A DNA stretch of 64,000 nt, taken from assembly GCF_000284515.1 (NCBI RefSeq), contig NC_017668.1, positions 868,001 through 932,000 of the forward strand. Reading direction: 5' to 3'. This DNA comes from Halobacillus halophilus DSM 2266. Its GTDB lineage: Bacteria > Bacillota > Bacilli > Bacillales > Halobacillaceae. Position 1 is the stretch's first letter, and each line of letters begins with the position of its first letter. A program made the translations under genes and the position numbers. Shown piece by piece: positions 1 through 8,930 of this stretch. Under the pieces are notes generated by a model that saw only the letters and a list, made by a program, of their open reading frames with translations, did no database searches and was not told where the DNA came from.

Positions 1-1005
1 GCTTTTGTTGCAAGCTTATCCCAAAACGTTATACCTGTTCATATTGCCTTTATACCTATATTAATACCACCGTTATTAAAGCTTTTCGATGAAATGAAAC
101 TGGATCGTCGCGCTGTTGCTGCAGCGCTAACGTTTGGCTTGAAAGCTCCTTACGTCATGATCCCAGTAGGTTTTGGTTTTCTTTTTCACGAGACCATTCA
201 GGAGGCAATGAATGCCAATGGAATTAGTCTCGGCATCGGATCTATAGCCCAGTCGCTGCTTATTCCAGGGTCTGGAATGGTCGTTGGATTGTTTATAGCT
301 GTATTAATCACATATCGGAAGAAGCGGGAAGCCCCTGTTCTTGATGAAGCTGAATCTGTGGTGAAAGAACCCGTCAAAAGCCAGAGTTTTCAGACTAAAC
401 ATGTATGGACGATTCTTGCTATTTTAGTTACTTTATTTATCCAGGCTTTCTGGCAGAACCTGATCCTCGCTGCTCTAGCTGGAATAATCATTATGTTTAT
501 CTTTCGTGTTGTTCCTTTTGCAAAAGGGGACAAAGTGGTTAACGACGGAATTGGAATGATGGGGTTTATCGCCTTTGTTATGCTTGTAGCATCAGGTTAT
601 GCCAATGTGTTAACCAAGACGGAATCTGTAAGTGCATTAGTGGAAATCAGTTCTGATTATATCGGAGATAATCAAGCTGTGATTGCCTTTATCTTATTGC
701 TCGTAGGACTAGTTGTTACGATGGGAATTGGCTCTTCCTTTGCGACCGTACCAATTCTAGCAGCTTTATTCGTTCCTATATGCGTCAGTGCCGGTTTTTC
801 ACCGATGGCTACAGCAGCTCTGATCGGAACTGCAGGCGCTCTGGGCGATGCAGGCTCGCCGGCGTCCGACAGCACACTTGGACCTACTTCCGGTTTGAAT
901 GCGGATGGCAGGCATAACCACATCTGGGATACATGTGTACCTACTTTCCTTCATTATAATATTCCGTTATTCATCTTCGGATGGGCTGCTGCACTAATTC
1001 TTTAA
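1..1005 (+). CDS. Na+/H+ antiporter family transporter (YuiF/NhaC-like), 5' truncated
   Basis: Integral membrane transporter, probably exchanging Na+ for H+ or carrying a small organic cation. The frame is open from base 1, so the N-terminus lies outside the window; 334 codons remain. About eight hydrophobic segments are visible. The C-terminal block GDAGSPASDSTLGPTSGLNA, followed by an HNHIWDTCVPTFLHYN-type tail, is characteristic of the COG2056 antiporter family to which B. subtilis YuiF belongs (family knowledge). The substrate cannot be read from the sequence; some relatives are annotated as amino acid carriers. It ends 86 bases before pdaA, with no clear terminator between them. Confidence 0.8.
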   Translation, partial: AFVASLSQNVIPVHIAFIPILIPPLLKLFDEMKLDRRAVAAALTFGLKAPYVMIPVGFGFLFHETIQEAMNANGISLGIGSIAQSLLIPGSGMVVGLFIAVLITYRKKREAPVLDEAESVVKEPVKSQSFQTKHVWTILAILVTLFIQAFWQNLILAALAGIIIMFIFRVVPFAKGDKVVNDGIGMMGFIAFVMLVASGYANVLTKTESVSALVEISSDYIGDNQAVIAFILLLVGLVVTMGIGSSFATVPILAALFVPICVSAGFSPMATAALIGTAGALGDAGSPASDSTLGPTSGLNADGRHNHIWDTCVPTFLHYNIPLFIFGWAAALIL

Positions 1006-1091
1006 TAAAGGCGGTGGGTAATATTCCCACTTGTCTTTCTTTATATTTAGCTGCTGACTCACGCATACTAAGCAAAAAGTGAGTGGTAGTC

Positions 1092-1871
1092 ATGTGGAAA
1101 TATATGCTGTCTTTACTTGTAGCCTTTACGTTTCTTCTTCAGCCATTATCGATACAGGCAGAAGGCTGGGGGTACAAAAAAAGCAATAATGGAGAAGCAC
1201 CGGATGTAGGCCGGTATGGGCCTATGCTGGAAAAAGAGGATGGATTCTATGTCGATTCTTCTGGAGCTCCTGTTATTTACTTAACCTTTGATAATGGATA
1301 CGAACAGGGATATACAGGGAAAGTATTAGATATTTTAAAGGAAAAAGAAGTGCCTGCTACTTTTTTTGTGACCGGGCATTACATTCAAAGCGCTCCGGAT
1401 CTGTTAAAACGCATGGCTAATGAAGGCCATTTAATCGGAAATCATTCTTGGAGCCATCCTGATTTCACGAAAGTTTCTAAGGAACAAATGAAAGAGGAAC
1501 TGGACAAAGTAAATCAGGAAGTGAAAAAACTAACAGATCAGGAGACCATGACATTTGTCCGTCCACCTCGGGGCACGTTTAATGAACAAACTTTAAAGTG
1601 GGCCAAAGAATTTGGATATACCCATGCGTTCTGGTCTCTTGCTTTTAAGGACTGGGAAACAAATAACCAAAAAGGCTGGGAGTATGCTTATCATAGTGTC
1701 CTCGACCAAATCCATCCTGGGGCTGTCATTCTTTTGCATACAGTCTCGCAGGATAATGCGGAAGCTCTAGAGCAATTAATTGATGAACTTAGAAAACGCG
1801 GCTACCATTTCGGCAGCCTTAACGATTTAATGGTAAAAAAACTGCTTCCTTTTCCAATTTTGAGCCTGTAA
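1092..1871 (+). CDS. pdaA: Delta-lactam-biosynthetic de-N-acetylase PdaA (spore cortex)
   Basis: Polysaccharide deacetylase that removes the acetyl group from N-acetylmuramic acid, a step needed to form muramic delta-lactam in spore cortex peptidoglycan. The 259-residue product has an N-terminal signal peptide (hydrophobic residues 3-22 ending SIQAEG). It carries the family motifs in order: TFDNGYE (metal-binding Asp), GNHSWSHPD (metal-binding His pair), RPPRG and LLHTVSQDNAEAL near the C-terminus. Length and motif spacing match B. subtilis PdaA. I prefer ATG 1092; an in-frame GTG at 1083 is possible because the ribosome binding site is weak (GAGTGG just upstream). A strong terminator follows. 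Confidence 0.9.
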   Translation: MWKYMLSLLVAFTFLLQPLSIQAEGWGYKKSNNGEAPDVGRYGPMLEKEDGFYVDSSGAPVIYLTFDNGYEQGYTGKVLDILKEKEVPATFFVTGHYIQSAPDLLKRMANEGHLIGNHSWSHPDFTKVSKEQMKEELDKVNQEVKKLTDQETMTFVRPPRGTFNEQTLKWAKEFGYTHAFWSLAFKDWETNNQKGWEYAYHSVLDQIHPGAVILLHTVSQDNAEALEQLIDELRKRGYHFGSLNDLMVKKLLPFPILSL

Positions 1872-1877
1872 CAAACT

Positions 1878-1910
1878 GCCTCTACACGCACCGCGTGTAG
1901 AGGCTTTATT
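1878..1910 (+). terminator. Intrinsic terminator of pdaA
   Basis: A perfect 12-bp stem (GCCTCTACACGC / GCGTGTAGAGGC) with a 3-nt loop, followed by TTTATTAT, lies 7 bases after the pdaA stop codon. Confidence 0.9.
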
Positions 1911-1935
1911 ATACCTTTTTGACGATATTAAAGAT

Positions 1936-2474
1936 AAGCTCCCGTTTATTTAAGACTCAGTTTCGAGATAAATGGGTGCGTTACGATAGATGGATAAGGG
2001 TTGGTGGGGAAATAACTCGCTTTCCTGTGGGGGAACTGGTGAGCCTCCTCAGTCGTTTCACTCCTTGTGGGGTCTCACCTAGATCCTTCTCCCACGGGAG
2101 TCTCGCCATTTCCCCACCAACCTAACTATAATACTGCGAACGGACCTTCTAGAACAGAAAGGTTCTCCTTCATCTTTAAGAAATGCTTTTGTGACAGACT
2201 ATTGCGGGTCTTTACATCCTGAGAATAGGTAGAAAACCACATGGTCTAAGGCCTCATCAAGCAGGTGATGTTTAATGTGGTTTCGAGATTCTGATTTAGT
2301 AAGGTCCGGAGGGGGACGATGAAGACTCCTGTGGGATAAACATGATCGGTGAGACCCCGGAAAGCGAAGCTTGAGGAGGCTCAGCACATGCCCACGGAAA
2401 GCGAAATCGTCCCCCGCAGGACCTTCACGGCAAACCAATATCTCGAAACTGAGTCTTCAACTAAACGGCCCTTT
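1936..2474 (+). repeat. Composite inverted repeat element R1
   Basis: Founding copy of a six-member intergenic family in this window. Terminal inverted repeats of about 35 bp (left with AAGACTCAGTTTCGAGATA at 1952-1970, right with TATCTCGAAACTGAGTCTTC from 2438) enclose two hairpin modules. Module A (1999-2122) closes with a perfect 15-bp stem, GGTTGGTGGGGAAAT / ATTTCCCCACCAACC, with further pairing inside. Module B (2303-2423) is its homologue in reverse orientation, closed by GGTCC / GGACC. A spacer of about 180 nt between them contains AACCACAT / ATGTGGTT. The outer ends differ: AAGCTCCCG (alpha) on the left and CGGCCC (beta) on the right. No plausible coding capacity. It sits between pdaA and a glycosylase gene. 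Confidence 0.85.
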
Positions 2475-2706
2475 AGTGCAATATTCTACTTCCGGAAAAT
2501 TCAACAATAACGGTTAAAAGATTCTTTTATTAAAGGATCTGTTTGATATCCACGTTATTTTTTTAGTTAAAATCCCCATTGTGTGAGACTTTATTTCGAA
2601 AAGACTTTAGCATGTAATATTAAATTTAGATTAGGCATTAATGGAGTAGGGAAAAGGTAAGGAAACACATTATAATGGATCACTTGGAGCGAAGGAGGTT
2701 ACAGGG

Positions 2707-3573
2707 GTGTGGGAAGAAATACTTACAGCAAATAGTTATTATGATTTCGATTATACATTGCAGCGATGGTCATATGACCCTTTAACGAAGTTGGATCAAG
2801 AGGAGCGGTGGGTAGATGTTCCTGTGAAGCTAACCAACGGTTCTCATGTAGTCCGAGTCCAGGCCCATGGCACCACTGCTCGTCCATCTTTTAGTATTTC
2901 CAGTGAAGATGAAGATGCCATAGAAGCTTTGATTCAGCATGTGCAATACTTATTCCAATGGGATCGTAATCTTGAGAACGTCCAGAGCCATTTTCTTAAC
3001 ACCAACCTTGCAGATTTGTTTTCAGCTTATCCAGGTACACCTATCGTCAAGGACTTTCATTTGTACGATTGCTTAGTTAAAGTCATTATACATCAGCAGT
3101 TAAATATGAAATTTGCTCATACGTTAAGTACTCGGTTTGTCGAACGGCTGGGATACCAAAAGGACGGCGTCTGGTTTTATCCTGAACCTGAAACCGTTGC
3201 TGAGGTCCCTTATGAAGAGCTGAGAAAGCTTCAGTTCAGCCAGAGGAAGGCTGAATATGTGATCGATGCCTCCCGTAAAATAGTTGAAGGTGAGTTGGAT
3301 CTGGAGTGGTTAGCCCGTCAGGCAGACGAAGAGGTAATGAAGCATCTTGTAAAAATTAGAGGTATTGGTCCCTGGACAGCTGAAAATTGGCTGATGTTCG
3401 GAGTGGGAAGGGAAAATCTGCTGCCTAAAGCAGATATCGGTATACAAAATGCGCTAAAATCCTATTTTAATTTGGAAGATAAGCCTTCCAAAGAACAGAT
3501 GGAATCGTTCAGTGAAAGCTGGCCTCCTTATCAAAGCTACGCTTCCCTGACTTTATGGAGAAGTATTGAATAA
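2707..3573 (+). CDS. DNA-3-methyladenine glycosylase (AlkA/YfjP-like)
   Basis: Base-excision repair glycosylase that would cleave the N-glycosidic bond of alkylated purines. The 288-residue protein has a helix-hairpin-helix GPD core: IRGIGPWTAENWLMFGVG around residues 218-236, followed by PKADIGIQNAL, which contains the expected catalytic Asp. The N-terminal 100 residues fit the AlkA-N type fold. The start is GTG 2707, supported by GAAGGAGG about 9 bases upstream. B. subtilis has a similar protein, YfjP, encoded close to pdaA, so the neighbourhood is conserved apart from the inserted repeat R1. The exact lesion specificity is not known. Confidence 0.82.
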   Translation: MWEEILTANSYYDFDYTLQRWSYDPLTKLDQEERWVDVPVKLTNGSHVVRVQAHGTTARPSFSISSEDEDAIEALIQHVQYLFQWDRNLENVQSHFLNTNLADLFSAYPGTPIVKDFHLYDCLVKVIIHQQLNMKFAHTLSTRFVERLGYQKDGVWFYPEPETVAEVPYEELRKLQFSQRKAEYVIDASRKIVEGELDLEWLARQADEEVMKHLVKIRGIGPWTAENWLMFGVGRENLLPKADIGIQNALKSYFNLEDKPSKEQMESFSESWPPYQSYASLTLWRSIE

Positions 3574-3667
3574 TAAACAAAGTAGAATAAAGTCATAATA
3601 TCCATTTTAATTAAATAAAATGTAAAGATAATAAAACCTAAATTTTAAGAATAATTGTTTGAAAATA

Positions 3668-3696
3668 TTCAAAATTTTCCCTTGATGCGTTATAAT
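3668..3696 (+). promoter_or_regulatory. Probable sigma-A promoter of the sensor kinase
   Basis: TTCAAA (3668-3673), a 17-bp spacer and a perfect TATAAT (3691-3696) lie about 50 bases upstream of the kinase start in an AT-rich intergenic stretch. Confidence 0.5.
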
Positions 3697-3749
3697 AATA
3701 CACGTATTGGAAAATCTTGAACGGTAAAGGAAAAGAGGTCTTAATATTG

Positions 3750-5621
3750 GTGATAAGAGAAAGGTATTCTGACCAAGTCCATAGTAATGAAATTCTGGAT
3801 GTCCTTAGTATGAATGGCACACCTGGCTGTTTACTGGATTTGCGTCTTCAGAAGGTTATACTAAATCCTGAGATGCAAAGGACACTTGAACTGGAAGATG
3901 TTGAGTTATCATTCACCAAATGGCTTCAATCCTTCCCTTCATCCAGTCAAAATACTTTGCAACGTGTTTTACACCAGTTATTAACAGAAGGACTACGTGA
4001 CATCTCCCTGCAGGTGAACAACGGGAACACCTTTCGACCATGGGATTGTAAAATGGTTCATCTTACTAACGGTCAGATTGCGTTTTCTTTACGGGAGAAA
4101 GTGAGAAATGAGAGACTTCATCCTGAAGATTCTGTACAAGTGACCAAGGAAGAGGAACAATTGTCCGCTGGTAAATCCTTTAAAGGCACATTAGCTGAAA
4201 AACCGAAAAAACAGAGCATTCGTTATTCAACTTCTAAGAGTTCGCAGTTGAAACATCGAATGACCCATCTGGTAGACAAGTTTCCTCACGGGTTAGCCAT
4301 TATCAGCCATAACTGGGAGATTACCTACGCGAATCAGAAGATGGAACAAATCACTGGCATTACTTTTGAACAAAATTGTAATCGTAAGTTATGGGATGTT
4401 TATCCTATCAATGAATATTATAATTTTTTTCAATATTATTTAAGGGCCATGGAAACTCAGGAGACGTGTGAATTCGAAGGTTTCATTCAAAAGACTAATA
4501 CGGTCGTACTGATGACGGTTCACCCTACGGAACTTGGAATAACGGTATTTGCCCAGGACATCACTCAATATAAAAAGCAGCTTCAAGCTTTAAAGGATTC
4601 AGAGGAACGGTTTGCATTGCTTGCTAACAATATTAAAGATGTCTTTTGGATTAGTGACCCTCAGTTTAATGAAGTCCATTATATCAGTCCTTCTTTCCAA
4701 AATTTATTTGGAATCTCCCGCCGCGAAGCCTTTAATAACCCGTCCATTATCCTACGTGTGGTTAATGCTGCAGATCATTCAAAAGTCGAAGAGTCTATGA
4801 AGCTAATGAGAACAAAGAAAGATCAAGTAGAGTATCGGGTGAAAAACAGTAATGGGGAAGAGAGATGGATACGGACAAGAGGTTTTCCGGTAGAAAATAA
4901 TGGAACCGATTACGTGATAGGAATTCATGAAGATGTAACTGAATTTAAAGAAATGGAGCAGTTGAAAGAAAAATCCCAGCAGCTTTCTACTATTACTCAA
5001 ATGTCGGCTGGAATTGCCCATGAGATTAAAAACCCTTTGACGGCAATAAAAGGATTCCTGCAAATTGGAGCGGCTAATCCAGAATTAAGGGATAATTATC
5101 AAGATATTATTCTGGATGAAGTGAACCGGATCGAAGCAATTGTACAGGATTTCATGATGTTGTCCAAACCAAAATCATCTATCCAATTAGAACAAGTAGC
5201 TCCAGAGCATATTGTTTCTTACGTCATTCGTTTACTGGAACAGGAAGCGAAGGATAAAGGTGTGAAGCTTGTATTTCAACATAAAGGCTTAGAAGATGAA
5301 ATCGATACAGAACCGAAGCGTCTGAACCAGATCCTCATCAACCTAATTAAAAATGCAATTGATGTGATGGATGGCGGGGAAGTGGTGATTGACGCGGAAA
5401 TGTCGAGTCAGGAACTAACGATTTCCGTTAGTGATGAGGGTCCTGGATTGACTTCTCAAGAACTGGCTAAAATCGGTGAGCCCTTCTTCACTACCAAAGA
5501 AAAAGGAACAGGACTAGGAGTAATGGTTACGAAAAAAATCGTATCTGATCTTAATGGCACGATGTCATATGAAAGTAAAAAGGGAGAAGGAACGACGGTA
5601 ACTGTTCGATTGCCAAAATAG
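3750..5621 (+). CDS. PAS-domain sensor histidine kinase (sporulation-kinase-like)
   Basis: Soluble two-component kinase, 623 residues, with no clear membrane segment. Order of parts: an unassigned N-terminal region (1-165), a PAS domain (about 171-280), a second PAS/PAC domain (about 281-405), HisKA with H-box SAGIAHEIKNPLTAIKG (phosphoacceptor His near 424), then HATPase_c with N-box NLIKNAID, DEGPGL and TTKEKGTGLG. The layout resembles the Bacillus KinA/KinE sporulation kinases, which feed Spo0F (family knowledge). No response regulator gene is adjacent, consistent with an orphan phosphorelay kinase. GTG 3750 is preferred because AGAGGT lies 10 bases upstream; TTG 3717 and TTG 3747 are in-frame alternatives. 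Confidence 0.82.
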   Translation: MIRERYSDQVHSNEILDVLSMNGTPGCLLDLRLQKVILNPEMQRTLELEDVELSFTKWLQSFPSSSQNTLQRVLHQLLTEGLRDISLQVNNGNTFRPWDCKMVHLTNGQIAFSLREKVRNERLHPEDSVQVTKEEEQLSAGKSFKGTLAEKPKKQSIRYSTSKSSQLKHRMTHLVDKFPHGLAIISHNWEITYANQKMEQITGITFEQNCNRKLWDVYPINEYYNFFQYYLRAMETQETCEFEGFIQKTNTVVLMTVHPTELGITVFAQDITQYKKQLQALKDSEERFALLANNIKDVFWISDPQFNEVHYISPSFQNLFGISRREAFNNPSIILRVVNAADHSKVEESMKLMRTKKDQVEYRVKNSNGEERWIRTRGFPVENNGTDYVIGIHEDVTEFKEMEQLKEKSQQLSTITQMSAGIAHEIKNPLTAIKGFLQIGAANPELRDNYQDIILDEVNRIEAIVQDFMMLSKPKSSIQLEQVAPEHIVSYVIRLLEQEAKDKGVKLVFQHKGLEDEIDTEPKRLNQILINLIKNAIDVMDGGEVVIDAEMSSQELTISVSDEGPGLTSQELAKIGEPFFTTKEKGTGLGVMVTKKIVSDLNGTMSYESKKGEGTTVTVRLPK

Positions 5622-5650
5622 AATAGTCATGAAAACAATCAACCTCTTTT

Positions 5651-5684
5651 AAACCACTGCATATTTATGCGGTGGTTTATTTTA
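5651..5684 (+). terminator. Intrinsic terminator of the sensor kinase
   Basis: AAACCACTGCAT / ATGCGGTGGTTT stem (one G-T wobble) followed by ATTTTAT. Confidence 0.8.
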
Positions 5685-5860
5685 TGGCTGTCTTTTTCCT
5701 TCTTATTTATATCGGACTGAAACTCTTAATTGTAAAATAAAATTTAGGGAATTTGACTTAGATATAAAGAGTGAAAGGCAGGATTGGAAAAGTAAAAATT
5801 GTGAATTTTTCAGCTTCAATCGCTTACATAAAATAAAATACTTTTTTACAATCATAGCTG

Positions 5861-5889
5861 TTTACAAACGCATAAAAGGGCTCTATAAT
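5861..5889 (+). promoter_or_regulatory. Sigma-A promoter of the YitT-family gene
   Basis: TTTACA (5861-5866), a 17-bp spacer and TATAAT (5884-5889) lie 64 bases before the start codon. Between the kinase terminator and this promoter (5685-5860) I see only AT-rich sequence with no gene. Confidence 0.65.
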
Positions 5890-5953
5890 CCCGATTGTAC
5901 TATTCATTCGTTCGACAATATTTTTCAATATTTTCAATAAAGGAGGCTTACTG

Positions 5954-6802
5954 ATGCTTAAAAAAATATGGTCCTTTCTAATGATGAATATAGGTGCTTT
6001 ATGCGTAGCGGTTAATGTTCACTTTTTCCTTTCCCCAAACGATCTAGCGACAGGGGGAGTCAGTGGTTTATCAATCGTATTGAATAAAGTCATCCCTGAT
6101 CTATCATTAGGAATGATAATGATCTGCTTAAATATCGTTCTGTTTATTGTTGGTTTTATATTCTTAGGTTTTCAATTTGGAGCGAAAACCATCTATGCTA
6201 GTTTTGCTCTATCTTTCATGGTTTGGGGACTGGAAACCTATGTTCCAATGCAGGAAGCGTTGAGCAATGACTTACTGATTCAACTAATTATTGGTCAAAT
6301 TATTGCGGCATCTGGAATGGCCATTGTTTTTCATCAAGGAGCCTCTACAGGCGGAACAGATATCATTGCGATGATTCTTAATAAATACTTTTCTATTGAA
6401 GTAGGCAAAGGCGTGCTTTTCTCTGACATAGCAATTGCCGCGTCTTCCATCTTTATATTTGGTCCAACAGTCGGTATGTATGCTTTCTTCGGAGTTATTC
6501 TGAATGGCCTAGTGATTGATTATGCGCTACAGCAATTTGATAACAATAAAGAAATTGTTATTATCAGCCGGGAAAGTGATCTTGTGCGTAATTTCATCGT
6601 TCAGCAGCTGGGGCGCGGGGCAACGATTCACTATGCAAAAGGTGCATTTAATCAGGAAGACAAAGAAGTCATTACGACCATCTTAAACCGAAAAGATTAT
6701 ACTCGCTTGAAAAAGTTTATGTCATCTGTAGATGAGCGAGCATTTATTACGGTCCATTCCATGAACGAAATACTAGGAGAAAACTTCAAACGTCTCGCTT
6801 AA
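5954..6802 (+). CDS. YitT family membrane protein (DUF161/DUF2179)
   Basis: Polytopic membrane protein of unknown function, 282 residues. The first about 190 residues hold six hydrophobic segments with the family signature LSPNDLATGGVSGLS near residues 27-41 and HQGASTGGTDIIA near 126-138. The last about 85 residues form the soluble DUF2179 domain (VIISRESDLVRNFIVQQLGRG, then a YTRLKKFM-type end). The start is ATG 5954, preceded by AAAGGAGG. Bacillus genomes carry several paralogues (YitT, YpjC, YqfU, YvjA, YxkD). Which one this is cannot be decided without an alignment. It is transcribed alone, from its own promoter to its own terminator. Confidence 0.85.
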   Translation: MLKKIWSFLMMNIGALCVAVNVHFFLSPNDLATGGVSGLSIVLNKVIPDLSLGMIMICLNIVLFIVGFIFLGFQFGAKTIYASFALSFMVWGLETYVPMQEALSNDLLIQLIIGQIIAASGMAIVFHQGASTGGTDIIAMILNKYFSIEVGKGVLFSDIAIAASSIFIFGPTVGMYAFFGVILNGLVIDYALQQFDNNKEIVIISRESDLVRNFIVQQLGRGATIHYAKGAFNQEDKEVITTILNRKDYTRLKKFMSSVDERAFITVHSMNEILGENFKRLA

Positions 6803-6817
6803 TTGAATAAGAACATG

Positions 6818-6857
6818 AAAAAGCCTTCAGACATTATTTTAGTCTGAAGGCTTTTTT
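6818..6857. terminator. Bidirectional terminator between convergent genes
   Basis: A 15-bp stem AAAAAGCCTTCAGAC / GTCTGAAGGCTTTTT flanked by A and T runs can stop transcription from both sides. The minus-strand reading frame ends inside it. Confidence 0.88.
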
Positions 6858-7052
6858 ATAAGGTTTTTTAATACGTGTGAAGCCTAATAATGCAGAGGCA
6901 TTTATAAAGCTAACAGCGATAATTGAAGCTATGGAGTAGTTATAGCTGCCTATTAGATAAGAAAAGCAGAAAAATAACAAAATAACCATCATGGAAAGAC
7001 TGATAAGTAAGAGCGGCAATGGGCTTATCATGTTTCCGGTTTTTCTTTCCAT
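6834..7052 (-). CDS. Small hypothetical membrane protein
   Basis: 72-residue protein with two predicted membrane helices (about residues 9-33 and 39-58) and a basic C-terminal tail (RIKKPYKKAFRLK). The start ATG is preceded by GAGGAG about 12 bases upstream. Its stop codon lies inside the bidirectional terminator, which suits a compact single-gene unit. I do not recognise a family; a two-helix inner-membrane protein of unknown function is all that can be said. Confidence 0.55.
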   Translation of the reverse strand: MERKTGNMISPLPLLLISLSMMVILLFFCFSYLIGSYNYSIASIIAVSFINASALLGFTRIKKPYKKAFRLK

Positions 7053-7165
7053 TATAAGTTTTCACTCCTCACGAACGAACTTGTTATCGTTAATCATACA
7101 TGAAGGGGTTATTTTCTGTCAATTTACTTAGCTCAATAGATTTGCCCTGGGTAAAATTAAATTGA

Positions 7166-7193
7166 TTGAATAATTAAGAATATTTGATATAAT
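7166..7193 (+). promoter_or_regulatory. Possible sigma-A promoter of the acyl-CoA synthetase
   Basis: TTGAAT (7166-7171), a 16-bp spacer and TATAAT (7188-7193), 54 bases upstream of the chosen start. Confidence 0.45.
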
Positions 7194-7247
7194 TAGTTTG
7201 CTGTAAAAAATGAACAGACGCTCATTATGGTAGAGGAGGAATATGAA

Positions 7248-8822
7248 GTGGATCGTGAAGAATTAATTGCCCCTGAAAGATATAACGTAGTTTCAGAGAT
7301 GGAGAAGTTCGCGGAAGATCCTGACCGAAAGGCTTTATTGTGGCTGAGTGAAGCAGGTGGCCGAAAAGAAGTTACATATGAACAGCTGCTGCATCAGGCA
7401 AACAAGATGGGAAATGCTTTTCTGGACCATGGTTTGCAAAAGGGAGATAAAATCCTTGTCATGATTCCTCGATTGATTGAAGCGTATCAAGTATATATAG
7501 CTGCTTTAAAAGCTGGATTAGTTATTATTCCAAGTTCAGAAATGCTGCGTGCGAAAGACCTGCAGTACCGGATTACTCATGGGGATGTACGTGCGGTCGT
7601 CAGTTACCATCCCTTTACAGAACACTTGGATGAAGTGAAAGAAAGTGAACAACTCCTTAAATTTTCTGTAGGAGGTTCGAAAGAAGGCTGGTTTGACTTT
7701 GACGGATTATTAGAGGATTACAGTTCTACTCTTGAAACAGCTGACACAGCTAGCGACGATATGGCCTTTTTATCGTACACTTCTGGAACGACAGGCAATC
7801 CAAAAGGAGTGGTTCATACCCATGGATGGGGATACGCTCATTTGAAGACTGCTGCTTATAAGTGGCTTGCTATTCAAGATGGTGATACAGTATGGGCGAC
7901 AGCTGGGCCAGGCTGGCAGAAGTGGGTGTGGAGCCCGTTTTTATCCGTCCTGGGTACGGGTGCAAGAGGTCTCGTGTATCAAGGGAAATTCAATCCGAAA
8001 ACCTATTTAAGCCTTATGGATGAGCACAATGTTAACGTTTTATGCTGTACACCAACTGAATACCGCCTGATGGCTAAAGTAGATAATCTTGATGATTATA
8101 AGCTTGCTGGACTGCACAGCGCTGTTTCTGCAGGTGAACCACTAAACAGGGAAGTTATTGATACTTTTAAGAATCATTTCAATGTAACGGTTAGGGATGG
8201 TTATGGTCAGACAGAGAATACTCTTTTAGTAGGAATTTTGAAAGACATGGAGGTCCGTCCTGGTTCCATGGGACGTCCTACACCAGGGAATCAAGTTGAA
8301 ATTATTGATGAACTTGCTGAACCTGTGGAAACGGGAGAAGTTGGAGATATCGCTGTGCATCTGGATACTCCTGCTTTGTTCAAAGAGTATTATAAGGATC
8401 CGGAACGCACAAAAATGTCTCATCGTGGACATTATTATGTGACAGGGGACCAGGCGAGAAAAGATGAAGATGGGTATTTCTGGTTTGAAGGTCGCAGTGA
8501 TGATATTATTATCAGTTCCGGTTACACCATTGGACCTTTTGAAGTAGAAGATGCTCTCGTGAAGCACAAAGCTGTGCAGGAGTGTGCTGTAGTTTCAAGC
8601 CCTGATGAGGTTCGTGGTAATGTTGTTAAAGCTTTTATTGTACTTCAGAACAACTATGAGCCAACAGATAATCTAGTAAAAGAATTACAGGACCATGTTA
8701 AGAACACCACGGCACCTTATAAATATCCGAGAAAAATCGAGTTCACCGAAGAACTTCCTAAAACGACGTCCGGAAAAATACGTCGCGTAGAGCTTCGTAA
8801 AAAAGAAAATGCTTCCAGATAG
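7248..8822 (+). CDS. AMP-forming acyl-CoA synthetase (YtcI/AcsA-like)
   Basis: Adenylate-forming enzyme that activates a carboxylic acid with ATP and ligates it to CoA. 524 residues with the P-loop-like motif YTSGTTGNPKGVVHTH (about residues 178-193), DGYGQTE (A5 region), YVTGDQARKDEDGYFWFEGRSDD (A7-A8) and the C-terminal lysine motif PKTTSGKIRR. The substrate is unknown; the sequence looks like the short/medium-chain acid group. GTG 7248 is the likely start because GAGGAGG sits 8 bases upstream; the upstream in-frame ATG 7227 overlaps that Shine-Dalgarno region and has none of its own. It is a single-gene unit ending in a strong terminator. Confidence 0.82.
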   Translation: MDREELIAPERYNVVSEMEKFAEDPDRKALLWLSEAGGRKEVTYEQLLHQANKMGNAFLDHGLQKGDKILVMIPRLIEAYQVYIAALKAGLVIIPSSEMLRAKDLQYRITHGDVRAVVSYHPFTEHLDEVKESEQLLKFSVGGSKEGWFDFDGLLEDYSSTLETADTASDDMAFLSYTSGTTGNPKGVVHTHGWGYAHLKTAAYKWLAIQDGDTVWATAGPGWQKWVWSPFLSVLGTGARGLVYQGKFNPKTYLSLMDEHNVNVLCCTPTEYRLMAKVDNLDDYKLAGLHSAVSAGEPLNREVIDTFKNHFNVTVRDGYGQTENTLLVGILKDMEVRPGSMGRPTPGNQVEIIDELAEPVETGEVGDIAVHLDTPALFKEYYKDPERTKMSHRGHYYVTGDQARKDEDGYFWFEGRSDDIIISSGYTIGPFEVEDALVKHKAVQECAVVSSPDEVRGNVVKAFIVLQNNYEPTDNLVKELQDHVKNTTAPYKYPRKIEFTEELPKTTSGKIRRVELRKKENASR

Positions 8823-8864
8823 GCTGCCTAATAGGAAGCTTATCTGAGACTGTAATTGAAAGAC

Positions 8865-8907
8865 AAGACCTGTTGCTGAGAAAACTCATCAATGGGTCTT
8901 TTTTTTT
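8865..8907 (+). terminator. Intrinsic terminator of the acyl-CoA synthetase
   Basis: A hairpin of about 15 bp (AGACCTGTTGCTGAG / CTCATCAATGGGTCT, with two wobbles and one mismatch) and an AAAA loop, followed by eight or more T residues. Confidence 0.8.
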
Positions 8908-8930
8908 GAAAGGGATAGGAGAATGAGTCA

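Noticed and set aside
672-923. Minus-strand frame inside the antiporter gene and comparable antisense frames across the window
   Set aside because: They lie opposite well-supported genes, lack ribosome binding sites and have no recognisable domains.
1919-2438. Reading frames of 60-80 codons inside R1 on both strands, and similar frames inside R2, R5 and R6
   Set aside because: They coincide with hairpin arms, have no ribosome binding sites, differ between copies by changes that keep base pairing rather than codons, and code for low-quality peptides.
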